Shown: positions 51,601-58,958 of the stretch, in pieces | Layout: the number at the start of each line of letters is the position of its first letter | Numbering within the stretch: position 1 is the first letter of the stretch | NCBI GenBank assembly: GCA_963848085.1 | Contig: CAWKCE010000005.1 | Span: 124,001 to 188,000, forward strand | Source: CAWKCE01 sp032127035 | Lineage (GTDB): Bacteria; Actinomycetota; Actinomycetes; JAHEKZ01 | Direction of reading: 5' to 3' | Length of the DNA stretch: 64,000 nt | Made by a program: the position numbers and the translations under genes | The notes under the pieces: model-generated | Told to the model about the DNA's origin: nothing | The model's input: only the letters and a program-made list of their open reading frames with translations | Database searches by the model: none

Positions 51601-52122
51601 TGGGGACCGAACCAGCTGGGACACCACGACTCGCTCGGTGCCGTTGATGATGAAGGTGCCCTTGTTCGTCATCAACGGGAAGTCGCCCATGAAGACCGTC
51701 TGGGACTTGATCTCCCCGGTCTCGTTGTTCATGAACTCCGCGGTGACGAACAGCGGGGCCGCGTACGTGAAGTCGCGGTCCTTGCACTCCTCGACCGAGT
51801 TCTTCGCCGGCTCGAACCGATGGTCGCGGAAGCTGAGGGACATGGTCCCCTGGAAGTCCTCGATGGGGCTGATCTCCTCGAAGATCTCCTCCAGCCCGGA
51901 CTTGTTCGGGACCGACAGCCCGCTGGCCTCGGCGTCCTCGACACGGGACCGCCAGCCGTCGTTCCCGAGCAGCCAGTCGAAGCTGTCGACCTGCAGGGCC
52001 AGGAGGTCCGGAACCGGCAGCGGCTCCCGGATCTTGGCAAAGCTCACCCTTGCTCGGATCGGATCCGGTGCTACGGGGGTGGTGCTCTTCGAGGACTTGG
52101 CGTCGTTACGCGAGGGGGCCAA
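48637..52122 (-). CDS. rpoB: DNA-directed RNA polymerase subunit beta
   Basis: A 1161-aa subunit. The conserved start [20 protein letters not shown], the rifampicin-region [20 protein letters not shown], and LDVSPRQ-like [20 protein letters not shown] are visible, and the end [14 protein letters not shown]. I choose TTG at 52122 (AAGGA 8 bp upstream; the N-terminus [12 protein letters not shown] resembles the TTG-initiated mycobacterial one); the open frame extends further to 52329 through the promoter. D, H and S at the main Rif-resistance positions are wild type. Confidence 0.98.
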   Translation of the reverse strand: [1161 protein letters not shown]

Positions 52123-52223
52123 GAGGCGTCCTTCCGGGCTCGAATACCGCGCGCAGCCAGATGACCCACGCTGAGCGACCACGCAGGCGCGGGGGGCGGG
52201 GGGCAGGGGCGGCGCAAAGCGAC

Positions 52224-52253
52224 AGCATAGCGACACAGCGCCGCAAGAGTCCA
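52224..52253 (-). promoter_or_regulatory. rpoBC promoter
   Basis: On the minus strand, -35 TGGACT (52253-52248), 18 bp, -10 TATGCT (52229-52224), about 100 bp before the TTG start. The remainder of the 52123-52476 gap holds only the rplL hairpin; no gene is seen. Confidence 0.55.
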
Positions 52254-52424
52254 GCCGGCACCCGCGTCGCACGCAGGGCCGCCCGAACCCGGACCCGGGA
52301 AGGATGACCGCTGTGAGCGGGCAGGTCAAGGACCTGGCCGCATTCTGTGACCCAATCGGGTCTCGCCTCAGGCGCCTGGGGCGCCCCGAGCCAGCGCTCG
52401 GGCAGGCCGCCGGGACCAGCCGCG

Positions 52425-52460
52425 CGACGGCGGCCGCCCCGTAGGGGTCGGCCGCCGTCG
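52425..52460. terminator. 12-bp hairpin after rplL
   Basis: CGACGGCGGCCG (52425-52436) and CGGCCGCCGTCG (52449-52460) pair perfectly; inside the loop CCCC and GGGG can pair too. It lies 17 bp past the rplL stop, so it probably terminates or attenuates rplJL before rpoB. Confidence 0.75.
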
Positions 52461-52476
52461 ACGTGCTCGAGCGCTG

Positions 52477-52854
52477 CTACTTCAGGGTGACCGTGGCGCC
52501 GGCGGCCTCGAGAGCTGCCTTCGCCTTCTCGGCGGCGTCCTTGTCGACCTTCTCCAGCACCGCCTTGGGGGTGCCCTCCACCAGGTCCTTGGCCTCCTTC
52601 AGGCCGAGGCTGGTGAGCGAGCGCACCTCCTTGATGACCTGGATCTTCTTGTCGCCGGCGGCCTCGAGGACGACGTCGAACTCGTCCTGCTCGGCGGCGG
52701 CCTCCGCCGCAGGCGCAGCCGCTGCGGCTACTGCGACAGGTGCGGCCGCAGTGACATCGAACGTGTCCTCGAACTGCTTCACGAACTCGGAGAGCTCGAT
52801 CAGCGTCATTTCCTTGAACGCGTCCAGCAGCTCGTCGGTGCTCAGCTTCGCCAT
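52477..52854 (-). CDS. rplL: 50S ribosomal protein L7/L12
   Basis: A 125-aa stalk protein: AKLSTDELLDAFKEMTLIEL for the dimerising N-terminus, an Ala/Pro hinge (AAPVAVAAAAAPAAEAAAE), and the factor-binding C-terminal domain (DVVLEAAGDKKIQVIKEVRS, GLKEAKDLVEGTPKAVLEKV). ATG at 52854, 60 bp after rplJ. Confidence 0.99.
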   Translation of the reverse strand: MAKLSTDELLDAFKEMTLIELSEFVKQFEDTFDVTAAAPVAVAAAAAPAAEAAAEQDEFDVVLEAAGDKKIQVIKEVRSLTSLGLKEAKDLVEGTPKAVLEKVDKDAAEKAKAALEAAGATVTLK

Positions 52855-52914
52855 GGGTCGGCGTCCTTCCTGGTGGGCGGCCCCGGAGGGCCAGTGGGTT
52901 GGTCTCCGGGCCGG

Positions 52915-53673
52915 TCAGCCCTCGGGGGTCTCCTCGGCGGCCTCGGCGGGGGTCTCCACCGCGGCCTCGTGGGTCACATCTGCCTCAGCGACCGGCTCGG
53001 CCGGCGCCTCGTTGGGGGTGTCGTCGCTCTGCTCGGCCGGCGCCTGGTCGACGTCGGCGGCGGCCTCCGCGGGGGTCTCCGGCGTCGCCTCATCGGTCAC
53101 GACTGCCTCGGCGGCCGGCTCGGCCGGCACCCCGGCACCGCCGGCGAGGATCGTCGGGTCCTCCTGGGCCTTGGCCTGCAGCGCACCCAGAACCCGAGCG
53201 GTCTGGGCGAGTGGCGCGCTGAACAGCGAGGCGGCGTTGGACAGCGACGCCTTCATCGCTCCGGCGAGCTTGGCGAGCAGGACCTCACGCGACTCCAGGT
53301 CCGCCATCTGCTTGATCTGCTCGGGGGTGACCGCCTCGCCGTCGAGGACGCCGCCCTTGATCACCAACATCGGGTGGTCCTTGGCGAAGTCCCGCAGACC
53401 CTTGGCCGTCTCCACCGGGTCGCCGGTGATGAACGCAATCGCCGACGGTCCCGCGAGGAGCTCGTCCAGGCTGCCGTAGCCCGCTTCGGCGGCGGCCCGC
53501 TTGGTGAGGGTGTTCTTCACCACCGAGTAGGACGCGTTCCCGCTCAACGCGCGCCGCAGCTCGGTGATCTGCTTCACGGTGAGCCCGCGGTACTCGGTGA
53601 GGACGGCGCCGCTCGAGCTGCGGAACCGCTCCGCGATCTCCGCGACGGCAGCCACTCTGGTCTCCCGCGCCAT
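52915..53673 (-). CDS. rplJ: 50S ribosomal protein L10 with long acidic tail
   Basis: L10 anchors the L7/L12 stalk. The core, MARETRVAAVAEIAERF to ARVLGALQAKAQE, is ~175 residues and canonical (LTEYRGLTVKQITELR, VKNTLTKRAAAEAG). A further ~75 residues are Glu/Ala/Pro/Thr-rich (ATPETPAEAAADVDQAPAE). Total 252 aa. ATG at 53673 with AAGGAGAACG upstream. A structured leader precedes it. Confidence 0.98.
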   Translation of the reverse strand: MARETRVAAVAEIAERFRSSSGAVLTEYRGLTVKQITELRRALSGNASYSVVKNTLTKRAAAEAGYGSLDELLAGPSAIAFITGDPVETAKGLRDFAKDHPMLVIKGGVLDGEAVTPEQIKQMADLESREVLLAKLAGAMKASLSNAASLFSAPLAQTARVLGALQAKAQEDPTILAGGAGVPAEPAAEAVVTDEATPETPAEAAADVDQAPAEQSDDTPNEAPAEPVAEADVTHEAAVETPAEAAEETPEG

Positions 53674-53722
53674 CGTTCTCCTTCGTCCACAGGTACTGGT
53701 CAACCGACCCGGAGACGAAACA

Positions 53723-53747
53723 CGCCCCGACGCAGGAGCGCGGGGCG
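53723..53747 (-). terminator. Possible attenuator in the rplJ leader
   Basis: CGCCCCG (53723-53729) and CGGGGCG (53741-53747) form a 7-bp stem with an 11-nt loop. On the minus strand it is followed by TGTTTCGTC, a short U-containing stretch, suiting conditional termination about 50 nt before rplJ. Confidence 0.4.
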
Positions 53748-53790
53748 GCTCGCGGCGTGACTTGCCGCGGACTGCTCACTCACCTGCGCG

Positions 53791-53836
53791 GGTCGCCCAC
53801 ATCCGGGGCCTTCGGCTGCCCGGGTGGGCAGCGACC
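53791..53836 (-). ncRNA. L10-leader-like structured RNA upstream of rplJ
   Basis: In the minus-strand transcript GGUCGC/GCGACC closes a nested structure with GCCCAC/GUGGGC and CCGGG/CCCGG stems and an AU bulge before GUGGGC. Position, size and nesting fit the L10-L12 autoregulatory leader. Assignment rests on hand folding. Confidence 0.5.
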
Positions 53837-53857
53837 AGCGGTCTTCGGTCGTTGGCG

Positions 53858-53887
53858 AGGGTACGCGCCCACCACCGGACCGGTCAA
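53858..53887 (-). promoter_or_regulatory. rplJ-rplL promoter
   Basis: On the minus strand, -35 TTGACC (53887-53882), 18 bp, -10 TACCCT (53863-53858), 30 bp past the rplA stop. Shares TTTGACCGGTCCGG with the rpsL promoter. Confidence 0.7.
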
Positions 53888-53917
53888 AACGACCGACGTC
53901 AGCCGGAGACGACGAGG

Positions 53918-54631
53918 TCAGCCCTCGTCGTCGACGGACAGCTTGCGTGCCCGGTTCGGGTCCAGCGGGATTCCGGGACCCATCGTCGTCGACATGACGA
54001 TCCGCTTGATGTAGCGGCCCTTGGCCGACGACGGCTTCAACCGGAGGACCTCGTCGAGCACCGCGGCGTAGTTCTCCGCCAGCTGCACGTCGTCGAAGGA
54101 CGTCTTGCCGATCACCAGGTGCAGGTTCGAGTGCCGGTCGACCCGGAACTCGATCTTGCCGCCCTTGATGTCCTCGACCGCCTTGGTGACGTCCATGGTC
54201 ACGGTGCCGGTCTTGGGGTTGGGCATCAGGCCACGCGGGCCGAGCACCTTGCCCAGGCGACCGACCTTGCCCATGAGGTCCGGCGTGGCAACCGCGGAGT
54301 CGAAGTCGGTGAACCCGCCAGCGACCTTCTCGATCAGGTCGTCGGAGCCCACCAGGTCGGCCCCGGCGGCCCGCGCCTCGTCCGCCTTCTCGCCGGTGGC
54401 GAACACCAGCACCCGGGCGGTCTTTCCGGTGCCGTGGGGAAGATTCACCGTTCCGCGGACCATCTGGTCCGCCTTCCGGGGGTCGACACCGAGGCGCATC
54501 GAGACCTCGACGGTCGCCGGGACCTTCATCGGGGAGGTCTCCTTGGCCAGGCGCACTGCCTCCATGGGGGCGTACATGGTGTCCGGCGAGATCTTCTCGG
54601 CGCCGGCTCGGTAGCTCTTGCTGCGCTGCAT
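53918..54631 (-). CDS. rplA: 50S ribosomal protein L1
   Basis: A 237-aa L1-stalk protein: SKSYRAGAEKISPDTMYAPM, VRGTVNLPHGTGKTARVLVF, LGKVLGPRGLMPNPKTGTVT and EFRVDRHSNLHLVIGKTSF. ATG at 54631. Follows rplK by 106 bp. Confidence 0.99.
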   Translation of the reverse strand: MQRSKSYRAGAEKISPDTMYAPMEAVRLAKETSPMKVPATVEVSMRLGVDPRKADQMVRGTVNLPHGTGKTARVLVFATGEKADEARAAGADLVGSDDLIEKVAGGFTDFDSAVATPDLMGKVGRLGKVLGPRGLMPNPKTGTVTMDVTKAVEDIKGGKIEFRVDRHSNLHLVIGKTSFDDVQLAENYAAVLDEVLRLKPSSAKGRYIKRIVMSTTMGPGIPLDPNRARKLSVDDEG

Positions 54632-54737
54632 CTTCTGACTCCTTGGTCATCGTGCCTGCGGTCAGTCGTGGTGTGCGGGCCGCGCCGGCCCTCCCACGTG
54701 CGGCCGTCGGCCGCGGGGTGGTGCTTGGTCGTGCTGG

Positions 54738-55172
54738 TCAGTCGCGGACGGTGACGCCCATCGACCGAGCAGTACCGGCGATGATCTTCTCCGCCGCGTC
54801 GAGGTCGTTGGCATTGAGGTCAGCCATCTTCTGCTCGGCGATCGAGCGCACCTGGTCCCGGCTGAGCGAGCCGACCTTGACCTTGTGCGGCTCGCCCGAG
54901 CCCTTGTCCAGGCCCGCGGCCTTGAGGATCAGCTTCGCCGCCGGCGGCGTCTTGGTGATGAAGGTGAAGGAACGGTCCTCGTAGACCGTGATCTCCACCG
55001 GGATGACGTTGCCGCGCTGCGACTCGGTCGCAGCGTTGTACGCCTTGCAGAACTCCATGATGTTCACGCCGTGCTGGCCGAGGGCCGGTCCCACCGGCGG
55101 GGCTGGGTTGGCCGCGCCCGCCTGGATCTGGAGCTTGATCAGGCCGGCGACCTTCTTGGACTTGGGGGGCAT
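54738..55172 (-). CDS. rplK: 50S ribosomal protein L11
   Basis: A 144-aa protein of the GTPase-associated centre, needed for RelA activation and bound by thiostrepton. LIKLQIQAGAANPAPPVGPA, LGQHGVNIMEFCKAYNAAT, and GTARSMGVTV are diagnostic. ATG at 55172. Confidence 0.99.
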   Translation of the reverse strand: MPPKSKKVAGLIKLQIQAGAANPAPPVGPALGQHGVNIMEFCKAYNAATESQRGNVIPVEITVYEDRSFTFITKTPPAAKLILKAAGLDKGSGEPHKVKVGSLSRDQVRSIAEQKMADLNANDLDAAEKIIAGTARSMGVTVRD

Positions 55173-55224
55173 TTCGGTTCGGGTCCTTCGTTGGTAGGGC
55201 GGCGTCGACCTGGCCGGCGACGCG

Positions 55225-56070
55225 TCAGAGCTTCTGGACTTGGTCGAACGAGAGCTCGACCGGGGTCTCCCGGCCGAAGATGGAGACCAGGACCTTCAGC
55301 TTCTGCTGGTCGGCGTTGATCTCGTTGATGCTTGCGGGCAGCGTGGCGAAGGCGCCGTCGATGACGGTGACCGACTCCCCCACCTCGAAGTCCACGATCT
55401 GGACCTCGCCGGGTGCGGTGACCCCCGGGGTCTTGGCCCGCTCCGGCTCGGTGAACAAGATGGTGAGCACCTCGTCGGTGGTCAGCGGGGTCGGCTGGTG
55501 GGCGTGACCCACGAAACCGGTCACACCGGGGGTGTGCCGGACCGCGGACCAGGACTCGTCGGTGAGGTCCATGCGGACCAGGACGTATCCGGGGAACTTG
55601 TTGCGCTTGATGTGCTTGCGCTGCCCGGACTTGATCTCGACGACCTCCTCCTGGGGCACCTGGACATCGTGGATCCAGTCCTCCAGGTTCAGCGACGACC
55701 GCCGGGTCTCCAGGTTGTGCTTCACCCGGTTCTCATATCCGGCGTAGGAGTGCACGACGTACCAGTCGCCCGGCAGCGTCAGCAGATGGTCGCGGAACTC
55801 GCCGCGCGGGTCCTCTTCGTCCTCGTCGTCCTCGTCGGACTCGGTGGTGTCGGCCTCCGCGGCCGGTGCCTCGGGAGCCTCACCCTCGGTGACGTCGCCG
55901 TCGTCGGCCACGGTGGCCCCACCCTCGGTCGCAGCGCCGTCGTCGGCCACGGTGGCGTCAGCGTCCGCGACGGCATCCGCGGCGCCGTCGTCAGCCACGA
56001 CGACCTCGACGTCAGTCACGTCGACTGTGGTGGCCTCGGCTGCGGCGCTGCCGGGTTCGGTGTCGGACAC
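55225..56070 (-). CDS. nusG: Transcription termination/antitermination factor NusG with acidic N-terminal extension
   Basis: A 281-aa NusG. The first ~85 residues are Asp/Glu/Ala-rich with VADDGA-type repetition (VVADDGAADAVADADATVAD). The NGN domain (DWYVVHSYAGYENRVKHNLE) that binds polymerase follows, then the KOW domain (GESVTVIDGAFATLPASINE). Ends ETPVELSFDQVQKL. GTG at 56070. Adjacent to secE and upstream of rplK. Confidence 0.98.
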   Translation of the reverse strand: MSDTEPGSAAAEATTVDVTDVEVVVADDGAADAVADADATVADDGAATEGGATVADDGDVTEGEAPEAPAAEADTTESDEDDEDEEDPRGEFRDHLLTLPGDWYVVHSYAGYENRVKHNLETRRSSLNLEDWIHDVQVPQEEVVEIKSGQRKHIKRNKFPGYVLVRMDLTDESWSAVRHTPGVTGFVGHAHQPTPLTTDEVLTILFTEPERAKTPGVTAPGEVQIVDFEVGESVTVIDGAFATLPASINEINADQQKLKVLVSIFGRETPVELSFDQVQKL

Positions 56071-56106
56071 GGTGTTGATCTCCCAAGTGGACGGGGGGTC
56101 GGGCGG

Positions 56107-56361
56107 TCAGCCGCCGAAGACCCAGGACACGACGCGGGCGACGCCGAGGTCGAACAGCAGGACAGCACCAGCGAACAGCCCCACGAAGATGATGACCACC
56201 GTGGTGTAGGTGATCAGTTCGCTCCGGGTCGGCCAGACGACCTTGCGCAGCTCGGCCACGACCTGGCGGTAGAACAGCCCGATCCTGGCGATCGGGCCCT
56301 TTCGACCCGAATCGGGACGGCCGTGCTCCGGCGTCGCGGTGGAGCCCCGCGGCTCGGTCAT
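56107..56361 (-). CDS. secE: Preprotein translocase subunit SecE
   Basis: An 84-aa single-span SecE: RIGLFYRQVVAELRKVVWPT is the conserved amphipathic segment, and TTVVIIFVGLFAGAVLLFDL the transmembrane helix. ATG at 56361. Lies between tRNA-Trp and nusG. Confidence 0.98.
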   Translation of the reverse strand: MTEPRGSTATPEHGRPDSGRKGPIARIGLFYRQVVAELRKVVWPTRSELITYTTVVIIFVGLFAGAVLLFDLGVARVVSWVFGG

Positions 56362-56435
56362 GGCCTCACCCGATCTGTGTCGTGGGCCTGGTGACCCGAT
56401 CGTCGACTTCACCCGGCCGGGCGTCGTCGCGGACG

Positions 56436-56508
56436 CAGGGCAGGAGGGACTCGAACCCCCAACCACCGGTTTTGGAGACCGGGACTCTGCCAGTTGAGCT
56501 ACTGCCCT
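56436..56508 (-). tRNA. tRNA-Trp (CCA anticodon)
   Basis: The acceptor stem AGGGCAG pairs with CTGCCCT; the D arm, anticodon arm CCGGT-CTCCAAA-ACCGG with anticodon CCA, and T arm GGGGGTTCGAGTCCCT are all present. Discriminator G; the 3' CCA is not encoded. Just upstream of secE, a conserved actinomycete position. Confidence 0.98.
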
Positions 56509-56585
56509 GTGGCTGCCCCGAGTCCCGACCCCGCGGGCCCGGGGCGGGCATGCCGAGTCGGGTGGTTCGAAGCCACCGTCGTCGG

Positions 56586-56616
56586 AGTGTACGGGGTGGG
56601 TCCGCCGGGCGTCGAA
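56586..56616 (-). promoter_or_regulatory. Weak promoter candidate for tRNA-Trp/secE-nusG
   Basis: On the minus strand, -10 TACACT (56591-56586) is good, but the -35 TTCGAC (56616-56611) is 19 bp away. About 70 nt precede the tRNA. Confidence 0.35.
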
Positions 56617-56681
56617 CCGTGGCCGGCCCCGACCGGAAACCCGGGCGCGACGCCGCCGCCCGGTTTGGCAGGATGCCAGAC

Positions 56682-57890
56682 ATGTCATCGCCCCCCAGCC
56701 TGTCCGCCCGCGTCGCCGGGATCGCCGAGTCCGCCACCCTGGCGGTCGACGCCAAGGCCAAGGCGCTGCAGGCCGCCGGGCGCCCGGTCATCGGCTTCGG
56801 CGCCGGCGAGCCCGACTTCCCGACCCCGGGGTACATCGTGGAGGCCGCCGCGGCCGCTGCCCACGACCCCCGCTGGCACCGCTACACACCCGCCGCGGGG
56901 ATCCCGGCGCTTCGGGAGGCGATTGCGGCCAAGACGCTGCGCGACTCCGGGCTGGCCGTCGGCGCCGACCAGGTCCTGGTCACCAACGGCGGCAAACACG
57001 CCATCTTCAACGCCGTCGCCGCACTGGTGGACCCCGGCGACGAGGTCATCATCCAGGCGCCGTACTGGGTCACCTACCCGGAGGTGGTCCGGATCTTCGG
57101 CGGGGTGCCGGTGCCCGTGGTCACCGACGAGTCCAGTGGGTACCTCGCGACCGTCGAGCAGCTCGAGGCCGCCCGGACACCGCGCACCACGATGCTGATC
57201 TTCGTCTCACCGTCGAACCCGACGGGGGCCGTCTACCCGCCGGACCAGGTCGCCGCCATCGGGCGCTGGGCCGCGGAGCACGGGCTGTGGGTTCTCACCG
57301 ACGAGATCTACGAGCACCTCGTCTACGGGGAAGCTCAGTTCTCGTCACTCCCGGTTCTGGTGCCGGAGGCCGCCGAGCGGTGCATCGTGGTGAACGGCGT
57401 GGCCAAGACGTTCGCCATGACCGGCTGGCGGGTCGGTTGGATGATCGGCCCCAAGGCCGTGGTCAAGGGTGCCGCCAACCTGCAGTCCCACGCCACGTCG
57501 AACGTGAGCAACGTCTCCCAGGTGGCAGCGCTGACCGCGGTGACCGGCTCGTTGGACGCGGTGGCTGACATGCGGGTGGCGTTCGACCGGCGCCGACGGG
57601 CCATCGTGGCCATGCTGAACGCCATCGACGGTGTGACGTGCCCGGAGCCACAAGGGGCCTTCTACGCCTACCCGTCGGTGAAGGGGGTCCTCGGGCGCAC
57701 CATCCGGGGCCGCACGCCTACGTCGTCGGCCGAGCTCGCCGACCTCGTGCTGGACGAGGCCGAGGTGGCAGTGGTCCCCGGTGAGGCCTTCGGCACGCCC
57801 GGCTACCTGCGGATGTCGTACGCGCTGGGCGACGACGACATCGCCGAGGGCGTCGGCCGCCTCGCGGCGCTCCTCGCCGAGTCCACCTGA
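56682..57890 (+). CDS. aspC: Aspartate aminotransferase, class I/II PLP-dependent
   Basis: A 402-aa aminotransferase of the AAT-I family, subgroup Ib. The N-terminal VIGFGAGEPDFPTPGYI, SPSNPTGAVY, the PLP lysine in VNGVAKTFAMTGWRVGW, and GYLRMSYALGDDDI with the substrate-binding arginine are visible. ATG at 56682 (MSSPPSL) is preferred over ATG 56673. Gene order secE-tRNA-Trp-aspC matches Streptomyces. Confidence 0.95.
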   Translation: MSSPPSLSARVAGIAESATLAVDAKAKALQAAGRPVIGFGAGEPDFPTPGYIVEAAAAAAHDPRWHRYTPAAGIPALREAIAAKTLRDSGLAVGADQVLVTNGGKHAIFNAVAALVDPGDEVIIQAPYWVTYPEVVRIFGGVPVPVVTDESSGYLATVEQLEAARTPRTTMLIFVSPSNPTGAVYPPDQVAAIGRWAAEHGLWVLTDEIYEHLVYGEAQFSSLPVLVPEAAERCIVVNGVAKTFAMTGWRVGWMIGPKAVVKGAANLQSHATSNVSNVSQVAALTAVTGSLDAVADMRVAFDRRRRAIVAMLNAIDGVTCPEPQGAFYAYPSVKGVLGRTIRGRTPTSSAELADLVLDEAEVAVVPGEAFGTPGYLRMSYALGDDDIAEGVGRLAALLAEST

Positions 57891-57898
57891 CCCCTACC

Positions 57899-57974
57899 GC
57901 CGAGTGCGCACTCGCCGGACACCTTTCGTCGCCGAGTGTGCACCCGCAGGACACCTTTCGTCGCCGAGTGCACC
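57899..57974. repeat. Tandem 32-bp palindromic repeats downstream of aspC
   Basis: Units start at 57899, 57931 and (partial) 57963. The first has the perfect palindrome CGAGTGCGCACTCG, then CC, GGACACC and TTTCGTCGC; the second is slightly degenerate. Architecture and period equal the repeats beside the TSUP gene. The rest of the gap to 58080 shows nothing recognisable. Confidence 0.92.
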
Positions 57975-58079
57975 GTGGCAGAGTGCGACCCCGGTCGCAG
58001 GGCTCCCCCACGGAGGGCGACCGGGGCCGCGGCCCGCCCACCGGCTGCCAGTCGTCAGCCGCTGGACGGAGCTTGCGGG

Positions 58080-58610
58080 CTAGATGAACAGCAGCTGGGC
58101 GCCGTCGGTCATCTCGATGAAGTCCGAGGCGTTGATGATCGCCTCGACTCCGTCGTAGAGGTCCTCCTCGGTCAGCTTGTTCATGTCCGCGGACATCCGG
58201 CAGGCCCACAGGTGGCCGCCGGACGCCACGATCTGCTCGAGGAAGTCAGGAACCTCGGGAATCCCGAGGTCGACGAGCTGCTGCTTCATCATCTTGGTCG
58301 CCATGGCCTGCATGCCGGGGACGGGCGCGAGCGCCTGCGGCACCCGGACATCACCGATGGGCATGTGCATGGCGGTGTTGCCGACCGGGCTGAACTTCAG
58401 GTCGTGCATCCGGGACTTGGTGATCATGTCGAAGCCCCAGAACGTGAAGAACAGGTGCGTCTCAATGCCCTCGCCGAGAGCGGCGTTGCCCAGCACGAGT
58501 GCCGGGTAGGCCATGTCGAGGTTGCCCTTGCTGCAGATGATGGCGAGCTTGCGGTCGGTCTCCTCGTCGTCAAACGAGGGGATCAGGGGGGTGTCGGTCT
58601 GCGTGGTCAT
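58080..58610 (-). CDS. DsrE2-like sulfur carrier protein
   Basis: A 176-aa DsrE/DsrF-superfamily protein (DsrE2 type). KLAIICSKGNLDMAYPALVL is the N-terminal strand-helix, LFFTFWGFDMI follows, and the conserved cysteine lies in HLWACRMSADM (C137), the persulfide-carrying position of DsrE2 proteins; C26 is a second cysteine. Such proteins relay sulfane sulfur. Last gene of the SQR-like/DUF1641/DsrC-like/DsrE2-like operon. Confidence 0.88.
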   Translation of the reverse strand: MTTQTDTPLIPSFDDEETDRKLAIICSKGNLDMAYPALVLGNAALGEGIETHLFFTFWGFDMITKSRMHDLKFSPVGNTAMHMPIGDVRVPQALAPVPGMQAMATKMMKQQLVDLGIPEVPDFLEQIVASGGHLWACRMSADMNKLTEEDLYDGVEAIINASDFIEMTDGAQLLFI

Positions 58611-58638
58611 CGTGTCTTCTCCTCAGGATTGGTCGCGC

Positions 58639-58953
58639 TCACACGCAGCCGTGGGGCTTCGGGACACCCGCGATGTACGACATCTTCTTTGCGGGCTTCT
58701 TGGGGAACAGGGTGAACAGCTTCTTGGTGTCGACCCCGCCGGCGGTAGAGACCCGGCGAATGGTGGGCGTCTCGCCCTGCGCCTGGTAGTCCTCCCGGAC
58801 GAACTTGATGACCTTCCAGTGGTCATCGGTCAGGTCGATGGCGATGTTTGCGGCGAGGACCTTCGCCAGGTCCTCATCCCACTCGGCGTACTCGGTCATG
58901 AAGCCCTCGTCGTCGACGTGGATGTCGCGGCCGTTGATCGTGGTGACTGGCAT
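58639..58953 (-). CDS. DsrC/TusE-family sulfur-relay protein
   Basis: A 104-aa protein, MPVTTINGRDIHVDDEGFM to GVPKPHGCV. The flexible C-terminal arm ends with the penultimate cysteine C103 (CysA). The second cysteine of true DsrC, 11 residues earlier, is serine here (KMSYIAG), so it resembles single-cysteine TusE/DsrC-like proteins. It probably accepts persulfide sulfur from a partner. ATG at 58953 with GGAAGG upstream; six bases downstream of the DUF1641 gene. Confidence 0.92.
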   Translation of the reverse strand: MPVTTINGRDIHVDDEGFMTEYAEWDEDLAKVLAANIAIDLTDDHWKVIKFVREDYQAQGETPTIRRVSTAGGVDTKKLFTLFPKKPAKKMSYIAGVPKPHGCV

Positions 58954-58958
58954 CGTGC

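Noticed and set aside
48637..52329. rpoB starting at 52329
   Set aside because: The extra ~70 residues are Cys/Pro/Arg-rich, unconserved and run through the predicted promoter at 52224-52253.
57899..57974. CRISPR array at the 32-bp repeats
   Set aside because: The whole 32-bp unit repeats, so there are no unique spacers, copies are too few, the conserved core is only a 14-bp palindrome, and no cas genes are present.
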